Part shown: positions 35,626-43,417 of the stretch, in pieces | Layout: each line of letters starts with the position of its first letter | Position numbering within the stretch: the stretch's first letter is position 1 | Assembly: GCF_004217315.1 (NCBI RefSeq) | Contig: NZ_SGWR01000003.1 | Span: 310,001-374,000, forward strand | Reading direction: 5' to 3' | Source of the DNA: Corticibacter populi | GTDB taxonomy: Bacteria; Pseudomonadota; Gammaproteobacteria; Burkholderiales; Burkholderiaceae_C | DNA: 64,000 nucleotides | Program-made: the position numbers and the translations under genes | The notes under the pieces: generated by a model | What the model was told of the DNA's origin: nothing | What the model saw: only the letters and a program-made list of their open reading frames with translations | Databases searched by the model: none

Positions 35626-36098
35626 GGTCGCACCCGGTCAAACACGCGCCCGAGGAACCAGAAGTTCAGCACCCCGGCCCACAGCGCTTGATCGGCTTCC
35701 GTCCAGGCGTGCAGAATGGCTACACTCCAGCCCGCGCCAGCGATCACGGCGGCCACGAATGCTGCCGTCTTGGCGGCGCAGTAGAGCGCCATGAACCAGT
35801 AGGTGATGACGGGACGCACGCTGCACGACAGCGCATCGGCCCAGCGCACGCCAGTCTTTTCGCCTTGGGTGCGGACGGCGTCGCGCAGCGCTTCGACGGC
35901 ACCGACGTTCCAGGCGGCCTCGGCACTCGCGCCGATTTCGGCCATCCGTTGCGCGCCGCGAATTTTCTCGAACTCCAGCGCCTTGTCCTGCATCGCCAGT
36001 TCATGGCCGCGCTCGCCCTTGCGGTCGAGCCACTTGAGGATTTCGGGCGCGAGACGGAAGGCCCCGCCGAGGAGGCCACCAAGCAAGGTCTCGATCAT
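35622..36098 (-). CDS. Phage 3TM-type holin
   Basis: 158 residues from the start at 36098. A charged helical N-terminal half (KALEFEKIRGAQRMAEIGAS) is followed by membrane segments around RPVITYWFMALYCAAKTAAF and LWAGVLNFWFLGRVF, the pattern of the GTA/3TM holin family. It opens the inner membrane for the lysozyme encoded next. It overlaps the DUF6127 gene and the lysozyme gene by four bases each. Confidence 0.75.
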   Translation of the reverse strand: MIETLLGGLLGGAFRLAPEILKWLDRKGERGHELAMQDKALEFEKIRGAQRMAEIGASAEAAWNVGAVEALRDAVRTQGEKTGVRWADALSCSVRPVITYWFMALYCAAKTAAFVAAVIAGAGWSVAILHAWTEADQALWAGVLNFWFLGRVFDRVRP

Positions 36099-36394
36099 TG
36101 CGGGCCTCCCATCAGCTTGAGCTTGATGGCGGCACCAATCAGCAGCGCGGCCAGCAGGCCGGTGGTCAGCACTCTCACGAAGGTCTGCCACGCCGTGCGG
36201 CGGGCATCGCGCCACGCATCCAGCAGGTCACGCAGTTCGCGGATATCCCGTGCAGCGTGGCCGTTTTCCAGGCCCAGGTGGGACAGGACACGCTCGGCGC
36301 CACGTTCGGCGGCGTGGGCGAGCAACTCGTCGAAGTCCTCTTTGCGCAGCAGGAGCATGTTCTCGACGAAGGCAGGTTTTTCGGAATCGGTCAT
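36095..36394 (-). CDS. DUF6127 family phage protein with a C-terminal membrane segment
   Basis: 99 residues. The N-terminal helix region reads MLLLRKEDFDELLAHAAERG, followed by a dense coiled segment (ARDIRELRDLLDAWRDAR), and it ends with the hydrophobic stretch VLTTGLLAALLIGAAIKLKL. It sits between tail and holin genes, as such proteins do in tailed phages and gene transfer agents. It may be a lysis accessory; function is not established. Confidence 0.7.
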   Translation of the reverse strand: MTDSEKPAFVENMLLLRKEDFDELLAHAAERGAERVLSHLGLENGHAARDIRELRDLLDAWRDARRTAWQTFVRVLTTGLLAALLIGAAIKLKLMGGPQ

Positions 36395-36460
36395 TGGCGA
36401 TCTCCAGAAACGCGAAACCCGCCTCGAGGGCGGGTTTCATGGGGTGGCGAAAGTAAATGG

Positions 36461-36814
36461 TCAGATGGCGAGGCCAGGGCTCCAGCCCGCGGCTTTGTAG
36501 GCCGAGAGCACACTCTCGTCCTCGATGAAGCAGGTCCAGCCAACCTTCGGCACGAAGAAAGACCATCCCGCCTCGATGCGCACGGCGATCTGGCCGGCCT
36601 TTCCGGCCCAGGCGCCAGTGGGTCCGGGTGCCACGATGTAGCGGTCGCCGTTGGCGGGCGAGGCCGGCGGCGTGGCTTGCGCACGCGACTTCACCGACAG
36701 TTGCAGTACGGCATCGAGCAGTTTCAAGTTCGCATCCATCCCCGCATTCCAGCCCGATTCGCGGGCGGTCCACCCGTAATTCACGCCCAGGTTCGGGCCT
36801 TGCATTGCAGCCAT
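36461..36814 (-). CDS. DUF2793 family phage tail-associated protein
   Basis: 117 residues. The start at 36814 has a GGAG ribosome-binding site eight bases before it and lies one base after the stop of the tail gene, so it is preferred over an in-frame ATG at 36835. It opens with GPNLGVNYGW, and the conserved PASPANGDRYIVAPGPTGAW and GWTCFIEDE segments identify DUF2793. Such genes usually follow the tail-tip gene. Confidence 0.8.
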   Translation of the reverse strand: MAAMQGPNLGVNYGWTARESGWNAGMDANLKLLDAVLQLSVKSRAQATPPASPANGDRYIVAPGPTGAWAGKAGQIAVRIEAGWSFFVPKVGWTCFIEDESVLSAYKAAGWSPGLAI

Positions 36815-36815
36815 G

Positions 36816-39038
36816 TCATTCTCCGTAGGTTGCACCGTAGAACATGCCGTAGCCCCGGCACTCGGGGATCTCGATTTGCTGGGCCTGCCAGCTGGTGTAG
36901 CCGTCGCGTACCGCCTCGACCTTGACAGTCAGTTTCTCGTTCGGACGATTCAGGCCGCTCTCGGCGATCTCGGTGGCCATCGGATAGGTCCAGCTCGTGC
37001 CGGTCAGCCCCGTTTCCGTGTGCTTGAGTGTTCCCGCCTCGCCATAGATCCGCACGGTGTAGGTCGTACCGGTCTCCGGACCGATATTCGATTCCCCCTG
37101 CGTCACCAGATAGGCGGTCTGCAGCAACCGGCTGCGGTGCGCCCAGCTGACCGTCACCTCCCCGGTGATGTAGCTCGCGCTGTAGTCGAGGTTGTTGACC
37201 CGGAACTTGCCGGGCGGATAGGGACGGATCTGCCGCTTGGCGAACGTGTAGCTGATCGTCGGCGCGGAAGCCTCTGCCAGAACGCCCACCCCGGTGGCAG
37301 GCAGTACCTTGGAATGCACCGTCTCACCGCTCAGGTACTGGGTCGTGTTGTAGAACTGTCCGCCCTCGACGAAGTACAGCCGGGCGCCGCCCGAATGCTT
37401 CGCCGGCACCGTGTCCAGCACGCCCCGATCCACCGTCACGGTGCCGGCGGCCACATTAACCGACTTCACGGCGACCAGCTCGCCATCGAGCAGCGCGTAG
37501 GTGTCCAGCGTGACCAGGTCGAGATCGACCCCGTAGAGCACGTTCAGCACCGTCTCGGTTTGTCCGATGTCATTGGCCAGCACGCAGGATGGGATGAAAT
37601 CACCAACGCCGGTCTTCTCGAAGGCCGCTGATCCCTGCCGCGTCAGCACCGCGTAGTTGATCGCCGCATCCGAGGGCCGAACGGCTGAGACGGACAGGAA
37701 CCCGCCATTCGGATCGATCTCGGCCAACGCGGCAGCCGACTCGCCCGTCATCTCATGAACAATCGTCCAGTACGGCAGTTCGCTCACCGACACGAAGTTC
37801 GCAGCGATGGGCGCTTGCCGGGGATCGACCCAGCCGCTCTCGGCGGGTGCGAGATAGACGGTATCGGGCAACCCGAACACGTCCTCGACGCAGGTGATCC
37901 GCACCCGGCCGTCGGCCAGCGTCCCGTAGCTGATCTGCGCGACCCGAAGGATCAACTGCTCGATCCGCAGCTCGGGCCAGGAGAACCTGAACACGTCGCC
38001 GATGTTGAGGCTGGCGGCCGTGCGGTTGGCGACCAGCGTGATCTTCGCCAGGGTGGACGACAGCTGCCGCAAATCCCGCATCGCCAGGCGCGCAGCCAGA
38101 GCACCATTGGCCACGCCCTCGTAGCTGACCTTGGCATCCTTGATTTCGCCCAGGGACCGTTCGATGCCGGCGATGTCCTGCACAGAGATCGAGACGCTCT
38201 TGTCAGTCGTGCGGTCGTGATAGGACAGCGTGACCTGATTGATCAGCTCCTCCGGCAAGGTGCGCTCGAAAGACTCCAGCCGGATCACGTTGGTCTGGTT
38301 CAGCTCCAGCAGCGTCGCCGGATCGTAGTCGTCGCGGGTCAGCTTGAGCGTGAATAGCCCCGTGCGCGGGCTCACGTAGATCGAGCCGTCGATGTGCTGC
38401 AGGATGCGCTCGATGAAAGCCTCGATGTCTTGCTGCTGATCCCACAGGATCGAGAGGCCGAAGCTCTCGGCGTAGAGCGTGTCGGCAGCGGCGCGGAATG
38501 AGGCGTCGTCGATCTCGGCCGAGCTGTAGCCCCGGCCCCAGGTCCTGTCGGTCAGGCACTCGTAAATGATGTGCGCCGGATTCATGTCACCGGCAATGGC
38601 GGCCTTGTCCGAATACCACTGCGGCGAACCGTCGGATCTCCGGATGATCCGCGTGAGCTCGGCGCTCCACGGCTTGATGTAGGGGTTCATCGCCGACAGT
38701 TGCGGCTGACGCAACACCAGCGATACCACTCCCCGGAAGGCCGGTACGTTGGTGCCGAGCTTGGAGGCGAGGTAGTCGTTCTGACCGTCCGCGGCATTGC
38801 CCATCACCAGATCGACGGCGCCGACGATGCCGCCCTCGCGGTCGTCGCCGCCGAACAGGTCGGGCTGATTGATGGCGATCTGGCCGCTGGACGTCATCGA
38901 TCCCGACCACGCCGTGCGCTCGCCGACCACGATCCTGTTCAGCGAATCGACCGGCCCGTGGCACAGCGCCAGATGCATCCCTGCGTAGTAGCGGTAGCCG
39001 ACCGTGACGCTCTTGCTGCCTTTGCCGCCGCCGCTCAT
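36816..39038 (-). CDS. Phage tail-tip protein, host-specificity J-like
   Basis: 740 residues. A glycine/serine N-terminus (SGGGKGSKSVTVGYRYYAGM) leads into the family segment ALCHGPVDSLNRIVVGERTA. ECLTDRTWGRGYSSAEID marks the middle, and a fibronectin-III-like domain lies near 640-730 (YTVRIYGEAGTLKHTETGLT). It forms the central tip of a siphophage tail. No capsid, terminase or tape-measure genes accompany it here. Its start overlaps, by four bases, the stop of the unrelated 310-residue gene, an abrupt module border. Confidence 0.85.
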   Translation of the reverse strand: MSGGGKGSKSVTVGYRYYAGMHLALCHGPVDSLNRIVVGERTAWSGSMTSSGQIAINQPDLFGGDDREGGIVGAVDLVMGNAADGQNDYLASKLGTNVPAFRGVVSLVLRQPQLSAMNPYIKPWSAELTRIIRRSDGSPQWYSDKAAIAGDMNPAHIIYECLTDRTWGRGYSSAEIDDASFRAAADTLYAESFGLSILWDQQQDIEAFIERILQHIDGSIYVSPRTGLFTLKLTRDDYDPATLLELNQTNVIRLESFERTLPEELINQVTLSYHDRTTDKSVSISVQDIAGIERSLGEIKDAKVSYEGVANGALAARLAMRDLRQLSSTLAKITLVANRTAASLNIGDVFRFSWPELRIEQLILRVAQISYGTLADGRVRITCVEDVFGLPDTVYLAPAESGWVDPRQAPIAANFVSVSELPYWTIVHEMTGESAAALAEIDPNGGFLSVSAVRPSDAAINYAVLTRQGSAAFEKTGVGDFIPSCVLANDIGQTETVLNVLYGVDLDLVTLDTYALLDGELVAVKSVNVAAGTVTVDRGVLDTVPAKHSGGARLYFVEGGQFYNTTQYLSGETVHSKVLPATGVGVLAEASAPTISYTFAKRQIRPYPPGKFRVNNLDYSASYITGEVTVSWAHRSRLLQTAYLVTQGESNIGPETGTTYTVRIYGEAGTLKHTETGLTGTSWTYPMATEIAESGLNRPNEKLTVKVEAVRDGYTSWQAQQIEIPECRGYGMFYGATYGE

Positions 39039-39967
39039 GCCTTGGCTCCCTCATTCGTGCGCGAAACCAGCTCAATCACCTCCTCACGCGCAACCTTGTC
39101 GCCGAAGGCATCGTCGAAGGATTGGACGCCGGTGTTGACGGTGACGGCACCGTTCACCTCTTTCCACGACATCACGGGCTGGGCACTTCCTTCGGTCCCC
39201 CACATCAGCTTGATGATCTTGGCGCGCGCTTCGGTGAGGTCGATAGACGAGGTCATGTGCGGGAGCTTGAGCCGCTTGCCATTGAAGAACTGCACTGGCT
39301 CGGCCTCACCCACGTTGGTGACGTAGCCGCGCAGGACACGATCAAAGGCATTGGTGTCGAACGCATCTGCGCCATCGACAATGCGCACGAACTCGTCGAG
39401 GCCGCGAATGGCGTGGTCAAGGGGAAGTAAGGCATCGAGTCTCCGGGGGCAGAGAATGATTCCTCCACGAGGCCATACCGCGTCGGAAAGGACAGCGGAA
39501 GTTTTGTCCTGCGGCGCGCGTGACCATGCTCGGCCCACGAACACCGGCGCGAACTCGTGTGTACCAGCCAGACGCAGCTCACCGAGATGCCACAGGTGAT
39601 TCGGTGTGCGGCAGATGTTGCTGGAGCGTCGCCTATCCTCAATTCCGATCAGCGCCGACAGGTCCGCCAGCCACGAATCCATCTGGATGGAATAGAGGGC
39701 AATCCCCGCCAGCGGTTGGACTACGGTTCTGCCGTTCAGCGGACTGCAGTAGCTGTAGCGACCGGCGTCCTCATCGACATCGACCTCGACTTCCTGTTCG
39801 GAATCGAGAAACGGCACCATCACATGGGTGAGATAGCCTGCGGGTACGATCCAACGCCGCTGAAGAAACTGCCGATAGTCCCGCCCGAGCCTGTCGGCCA
39901 GCACTGATGCATCGAGCCGCGGAAGGTTGTCCAGCGCGAGGAAGAAGTTCAGATGCGGCGACGTCAT
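39035..39967 (-). CDS. Unrecognised 310-residue protein, last gene of the XRE/ImmA operon
   Basis: Strong GAGGAGG ribosome-binding site in front of the start at 39967, 11 bases after the preceding 474-residue gene. No catalytic motif was recognised. The central part is aromatic and Trp-rich (HLWHLGELRLAGTHEF). The last 70 residues (LTEARAKIIKLMWGTEGSAQ, then VMSWKEVNGAV and a final helix) resemble a winged-helix DNA-binding domain; this is a pattern impression. It ends in a four-base overlap with the tail-tip gene although it does not resemble any tail protein. Confidence 0.5.
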   Translation of the reverse strand: MTSPHLNFFLALDNLPRLDASVLADRLGRDYRQFLQRRWIVPAGYLTHVMVPFLDSEQEVEVDVDEDAGRYSYCSPLNGRTVVQPLAGIALYSIQMDSWLADLSALIGIEDRRRSSNICRTPNHLWHLGELRLAGTHEFAPVFVGRAWSRAPQDKTSAVLSDAVWPRGGIILCPRRLDALLPLDHAIRGLDEFVRIVDGADAFDTNAFDRVLRGYVTNVGEAEPVQFFNGKRLKLPHMTSSIDLTEARAKIIKLMWGTEGSAQPVMSWKEVNGAVTVNTGVQSFDDAFGDKVAREEVIELVSRTNEGAKA

Positions 39968-39978
39968 CGGCGTCCTCC

Positions 39979-41403
39979 TCAGAACTGGCTCAGCACGCCG
40001 ATCTTGATGAGCTGTTCCTGCACGCGCTTGCGGTCGTCGTCCGTCCTGCTCTTGTCGTTCAGCCCGTTCGGCGCGGTGATCTGGACAGCGACGTTGTGCG
40101 CCTTGCGGTGCGGCGTCTTGGACATCCTCATGACCAACTTCACCTGCACGAGCGCGTACTGGCTCAGGTCTTCGGCGCAGTAGTCCTCATAAGCAACCTG
40201 ATAGATGTTGCGGCCGTCGCGCCGGTCACGGGTGATTTGCATCTTGCTGGAGAGTTGCCGCACCACATCACGTCCGCCGTACTCTGAGGTCTGCTCGAAC
40301 GGCTTGGCCACGGTGATCTGCAGGATCGAGATGTCGTCGATACCTGCGACCCGGTCACGTTTGAGTCGATCGAGCATCTTGGAGGTCGCAAAGCCGAGCA
40401 GGTCGAACTGCCGCATGGGCATGTCCTCGATCTGGCCTTCGTGCGCCAGCGCGACGTCGCGGAAGACGGTGGCCAGCTCGCGCCGCGCCTCCCGTTCTTC
40501 GCAGAACACGCTGAGTGATCCAGTCTCCGGCTCCCACGAAAAGCGTGCCGACATCGCGGCGGGTTCCTCGTGGTCGACGACATGCCCATTCGTCACTTGC
40601 TGGAACGTCGCAGTCTTGCCATTGAAGGTCGCCGTCAGCGTGTGCAACAGCGCCGACTGACCGGCTTCGCAATCATCGTCATCACCCTGTTCGCATGAAA
40701 GATCGCGGCGTGTGAATTGCTCGATCAGGATTTGATCCTTCGGCACCTTCGGGAACAGTTCGGCAATTCGTGTGCGCAACACCTCTTGAACGTCGACCCC
40801 AGTCTTCGGCACGACGCCCTTGGGGCCCAGGTAGTGGCTAGAGTAGTGGTCGCTTTTCCACTGGCGATGCATGACTTGCAGATGCTCTGCCTGGTCGAAG
40901 CGTTCGTCGCGTCGAGCGCCTTGCACCGGGAAGTCCTGCAAGATGTGTAGGTACAACGCGCGGCTGTAGCGATCGCTGGGCACAGCCAGCACAGCGGCAT
41001 CGTCAGCACGATCCTCGTTGAGCACAGAGAGGACGGCCTGTGCCCCGTAGTCATCGTCGAGGAGCATCACTCGCTCGGCAGCACACTCGATGCTGTACTG
41101 GGCGGCCGCCGGCAATTTGCCAACAGCATGAAAGAACGCCTGACGCGACTCGACTGGCAACTTGCCCTTGGCCGCTTCCGCCAATGCCTGCAACTCCGGC
41201 AATGCCGTTGCGCTGGCGCGCTCGAGCAGATCAACCAGGAGCCCGGGGCGCGCGACCTTACGCACGAGGCTGACGAAGTTCTCTGCGTTCGGGAGGATTT
41301 TTGCGCCGTCATCAGATCGATGCTCGCGCGCACGTTTCGGCGCAGGCTGGCTCGCCGCCGCGTTGGTGTTTTTCTTTGTGGTTGAGGCTTGGTCTGCTGG
41401 CAT
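39979..41403 (-). CDS. Unrecognised 474-residue protein of the XRE/ImmA operon
   Basis: The start at 41403 has an AAAGGAA ribosome-binding site eight bases upstream; an in-frame ATG at 41460 is less likely. After a basic, Ala-rich disordered N-terminus (STTKKNTNAAASQPAPKRAR) comes a helical region, an acidic loop (CEQGDDDDCE), and a C-terminal half of apparent beta strands (SKMQITRDRRDGRNIYQVAY). No membrane segments and no known catalytic motif were seen. As the largest product of the operon it is the natural candidate effector; function unknown. Confidence 0.5.
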   Translation of the reverse strand: MPADQASTTKKNTNAAASQPAPKRAREHRSDDGAKILPNAENFVSLVRKVARPGLLVDLLERASATALPELQALAEAAKGKLPVESRQAFFHAVGKLPAAAQYSIECAAERVMLLDDDYGAQAVLSVLNEDRADDAAVLAVPSDRYSRALYLHILQDFPVQGARRDERFDQAEHLQVMHRQWKSDHYSSHYLGPKGVVPKTGVDVQEVLRTRIAELFPKVPKDQILIEQFTRRDLSCEQGDDDDCEAGQSALLHTLTATFNGKTATFQQVTNGHVVDHEEPAAMSARFSWEPETGSLSVFCEEREARRELATVFRDVALAHEGQIEDMPMRQFDLLGFATSKMLDRLKRDRVAGIDDISILQITVAKPFEQTSEYGGRDVVRQLSSKMQITRDRRDGRNIYQVAYEDYCAEDLSQYALVQVKLVMRMSKTPHRKAHNVAVQITAPNGLNDKSRTDDDRKRVQEQLIKIGVLSQF

Positions 41404-41505
41404 GGGCAAGTTCCTTTGACAAAGTGCGCGATTGCGCGAACAGTTAATCGGATGATTCAAAAAATGCCGACGCGAAGTCGGCTCGACGGGGGGGTTGGAT
41501 GGTGG

Positions 41506-42318
41506 TCAGCGCATCGAGGCCTCCTGACCCGTGAGGCCGTAGCGATTGAGGCGAACTTGGATGAACCGGCGATTGACGCCGAAGCGCGCGGCCAAGGCTT
41601 TCTCGAAGCGTTCCATGTCGAAGACGCCCATGTCGCCGTCCGCTTGGATGTGTAGAGCCGTGCCGGGGTGGTCGGGATCTGTGGAGGGATGGCGATGGAT
41701 GGTGATGTCGTGCTCGGGCGCAAGCTCTTCTACGGCGGCGATGATGCGCTGGCGCGGCACGAGCAAGGAGCCCATGAACTCGTTGGCACGCAGCTCGGCG
41801 AAGTGTTCTTCCGTCGTTGGCTTCGCAGATAGTGACTTGGACAGGTGGTCGCTGTCCGGCGTCGTGGTGCGGTAGGCACGTTGCAGCGTTGGTTCGAAGT
41901 CATCGAACAACCCAGGGCCCTTGCTGCCCTGAACAACCCAGCCGGGGGCGTCGAACACGGCGTGGCCCAGTTCGTGGGCCAAGGTGCTGAGGGCCAGCAG
42001 TTCGCTGAGACTTTCACCCACGGGCGAGACGGACACCATCGCGGCGTCGGGCATTGCGGGGTCAAATTCACAGACACCGAAGACGTGGTTGCCTTGCTCG
42101 TCATGCACGGCGTAGTCGGTGCTGACCTCCAGCGCGAAGTCGATGCCGTTGATCTTCAGGCCGGAGATCTGCCGCAGCGCGTCGAAAGAAACGGCGTCGA
42201 TGCTGTCCGCGACCAGCTGCTGGCGCGCCGTCGCGGCGATGCGCTCGACCTCAGTGTGCTTGATGTACAGGGGGCGTTTCCGGTCGCAGCACCGGTAGTC
42301 GAGAGTCAGTACCGCCAT
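41506..42318 (-). CDS. ImmA/IrrE-family zinc metallopeptidase
   Basis: 270 residues. HELGH at 115-119 is the zinc-binding catalytic motif, and ELRANEFMGSLLVPRQ some 60 residues later is the classical third-ligand region of the ImmA/IrrE family. These proteases cleave or inactivate XRE-type repressors on a stress signal. The start directly follows the stop of the XRE gene with no gap, which fits a repressor/antirepressor pair. The last 60 residues, after AEEHD-like HDITIHRHPSTD, look like an added domain. Confidence 0.85.
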   Translation of the reverse strand: MAVLTLDYRCCDRKRPLYIKHTEVERIAATARQQLVADSIDAVSFDALRQISGLKINGIDFALEVSTDYAVHDEQGNHVFGVCEFDPAMPDAAMVSVSPVGESLSELLALSTLAHELGHAVFDAPGWVVQGSKGPGLFDDFEPTLQRAYRTTTPDSDHLSKSLSAKPTTEEHFAELRANEFMGSLLVPRQRIIAAVEELAPEHDITIHRHPSTDPDHPGTALHIQADGDMGVFDMERFEKALAARFGVNRRFIQVRLNRYGLTGQEASMR

Positions 42319-42597
42319 TCACTTTTTCTCCGTCACGTTCCGGCGGTACATCCGAACCAGGTTGCCAACATCATCGCGGATGTCGGGGGGCAGACGACTG
42401 GCCTCAACGAAGGCGTCGTCGGCACTGATACCGAGGATCTCTGCCGCCTTGCGGATCAGCTCGTCCTTGGGCGGCTTCTCCATGTCGCGCTCGATGCGAG
42501 ACCAGTAGGCGGGTGATATTTCCAGCTGACGCGCAAAGTCATTCATCTGAATGCCTTTCTCTTCGCGCGTCTTGCGGATGAATGCTCCAAAGGGCAT
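42319..42597 (-). CDS. XRE-family helix-turn-helix regulator
   Basis: 92 residues. The HTH reads IRKTREEKGIQMNDFARQLE, then ISPAYWSRIERDMEKPP, typical of Cro/CI-like repressors. It is the first gene of a four-gene minus-strand operon. GTTAAC-centred sites in front of it are likely operators. It is probably the substrate of the neighbouring ImmA/IrrE protease. Confidence 0.85.
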   Translation of the reverse strand: MPFGAFIRKTREEKGIQMNDFARQLEISPAYWSRIERDMEKPPKDELIRKAAEILGISADDAFVEASRLPPDIRDDVGNLVRMYRRNVTEKK

Positions 42598-42621
42598 GAC
42601 GGTGACCTGATTGCGTGATTA

Positions 42622-42673
42622 GTTAACGAGGATGGTAAGAGCCAAGGGTCATGCTGTCAACCGTTTCGTTAAC
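42622..42673. promoter_or_regulatory. Paired GTTAAC-centred sites in a divergent promoter region
   Basis: AGTTAACGAG at 42621-42630 and TTCGTTAACG at 42665-42674 share the core GTTAACG/CGTTAAC and lie 46 bases apart between the XRE gene (minus) and the small gene at 42777 (plus). Two similar palindromic cores in a divergent promoter are what a Cro/CI-like regulator would bind; the assignment is inferred. Confidence 0.5.
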
Positions 42674-42776
42674 GCGCAAAAAATACATTGCGGGCGGGCT
42701 TGATTACCCTGCGTTGCCATCCGCTTCGGAAGATCAGGCTCACTATCCCTGACGGTTGCAATTCCTCGGAGCCGTC

Positions 42777-42968
42777 ATGAAGAACCTCGAACTCGCATCT
42801 CCCACGGAGATGAGCGCCAGCGCCCGCGCTGGTGAAATCACCGCCATCCTTGCGGCCGGCATCGTTCGCACACTCGTCGCGGATGAGCCAAAACAGAGAG
42901 CAGTTGGCCTTGGCTTCCTGCCCGACCAGCGCGTTCATACAACCCCCTATCAAGAGGAGAAGTTGTGA
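42777..42968 (+). CDS. Small 63-residue protein upstream of DUF2924
   Basis: Starts MKNLELASPTEMSASARAG at 42777. It is mildly hydrophobic in the middle (ITAILAAGIVRTLVAD), without a clear membrane helix. The stop shares its last base with the ATG of the DUF2924 gene, so the two are coupled. Its length and place, first in a DUF2924-recombinase module, suggest an accessory protein; function unknown. Confidence 0.55.
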   Translation: MKNLELASPTEMSASARAGEITAILAAGIVRTLVADEPKQRAVGLGFLPDQRVHTTPYQEEKL

Positions 42969-43417
42969 TGAACGAGAAACAAGCATCCGTCGCCGCGCGG
43001 ATCGCGGAGCTGGCCTGCCTGCCGATGTCCGAGCTCTGGACAGTCTGGGATCGGTATTTCCCACGCCGTCCGGACTACCCCAACCGCACCCACGTCGAGT
43101 CCCGGATCGCCTACAAGCTGCAGGAGGAGGCCTTCGGTGGCCTCGCGCCTGAGACCAAGCAGCGCCTGGAAGCCATCGGCGCGAAGCACTCCAAGATCAA
43201 GCTGCGGGCCAAGCCGCGCGAGTTCGATTTCGCGCCGGGCACGATCCTGCTGCGCGAATGGGGCGAGCGCGAGCACCGGGTGACGGTCACCGCCGAGGGG
43301 CTGTTCGAGTACCAGGGGCGCAACTTTAAGAGCCTGACGGCGGTGGCCCGCCACATCACGGGCGCGCACTGGTCTGGGCCGCTGTTCTTTGGCCTGAGCA
43401 AGGGAGGTGCGCGATGA
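42968..43417 (+). CDS. DUF2924 family protein, accessory of a serine recombinase
   Basis: 149 residues. The ATG at 42968 has AGGAGA eight bases upstream; a GTG one codon earlier is possible. Conserved parts are ELACLPMSELWTVWDRYFP, RTHVESRIAYKLQEEAFGGL and the C-terminal GRNFKSLTAVARHITGAHWS, a DNA-binding-like repeat. DUF2924 genes are regularly found directly before a large serine recombinase gene, as here, with an ATGA overlap. The protein probably assists recombination. Confidence 0.82.
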   Translation: MNEKQASVAARIAELACLPMSELWTVWDRYFPRRPDYPNRTHVESRIAYKLQEEAFGGLAPETKQRLEAIGAKHSKIKLRAKPREFDFAPGTILLREWGEREHRVTVTAEGLFEYQGRNFKSLTAVARHITGAHWSGPLFFGLSKGGAR

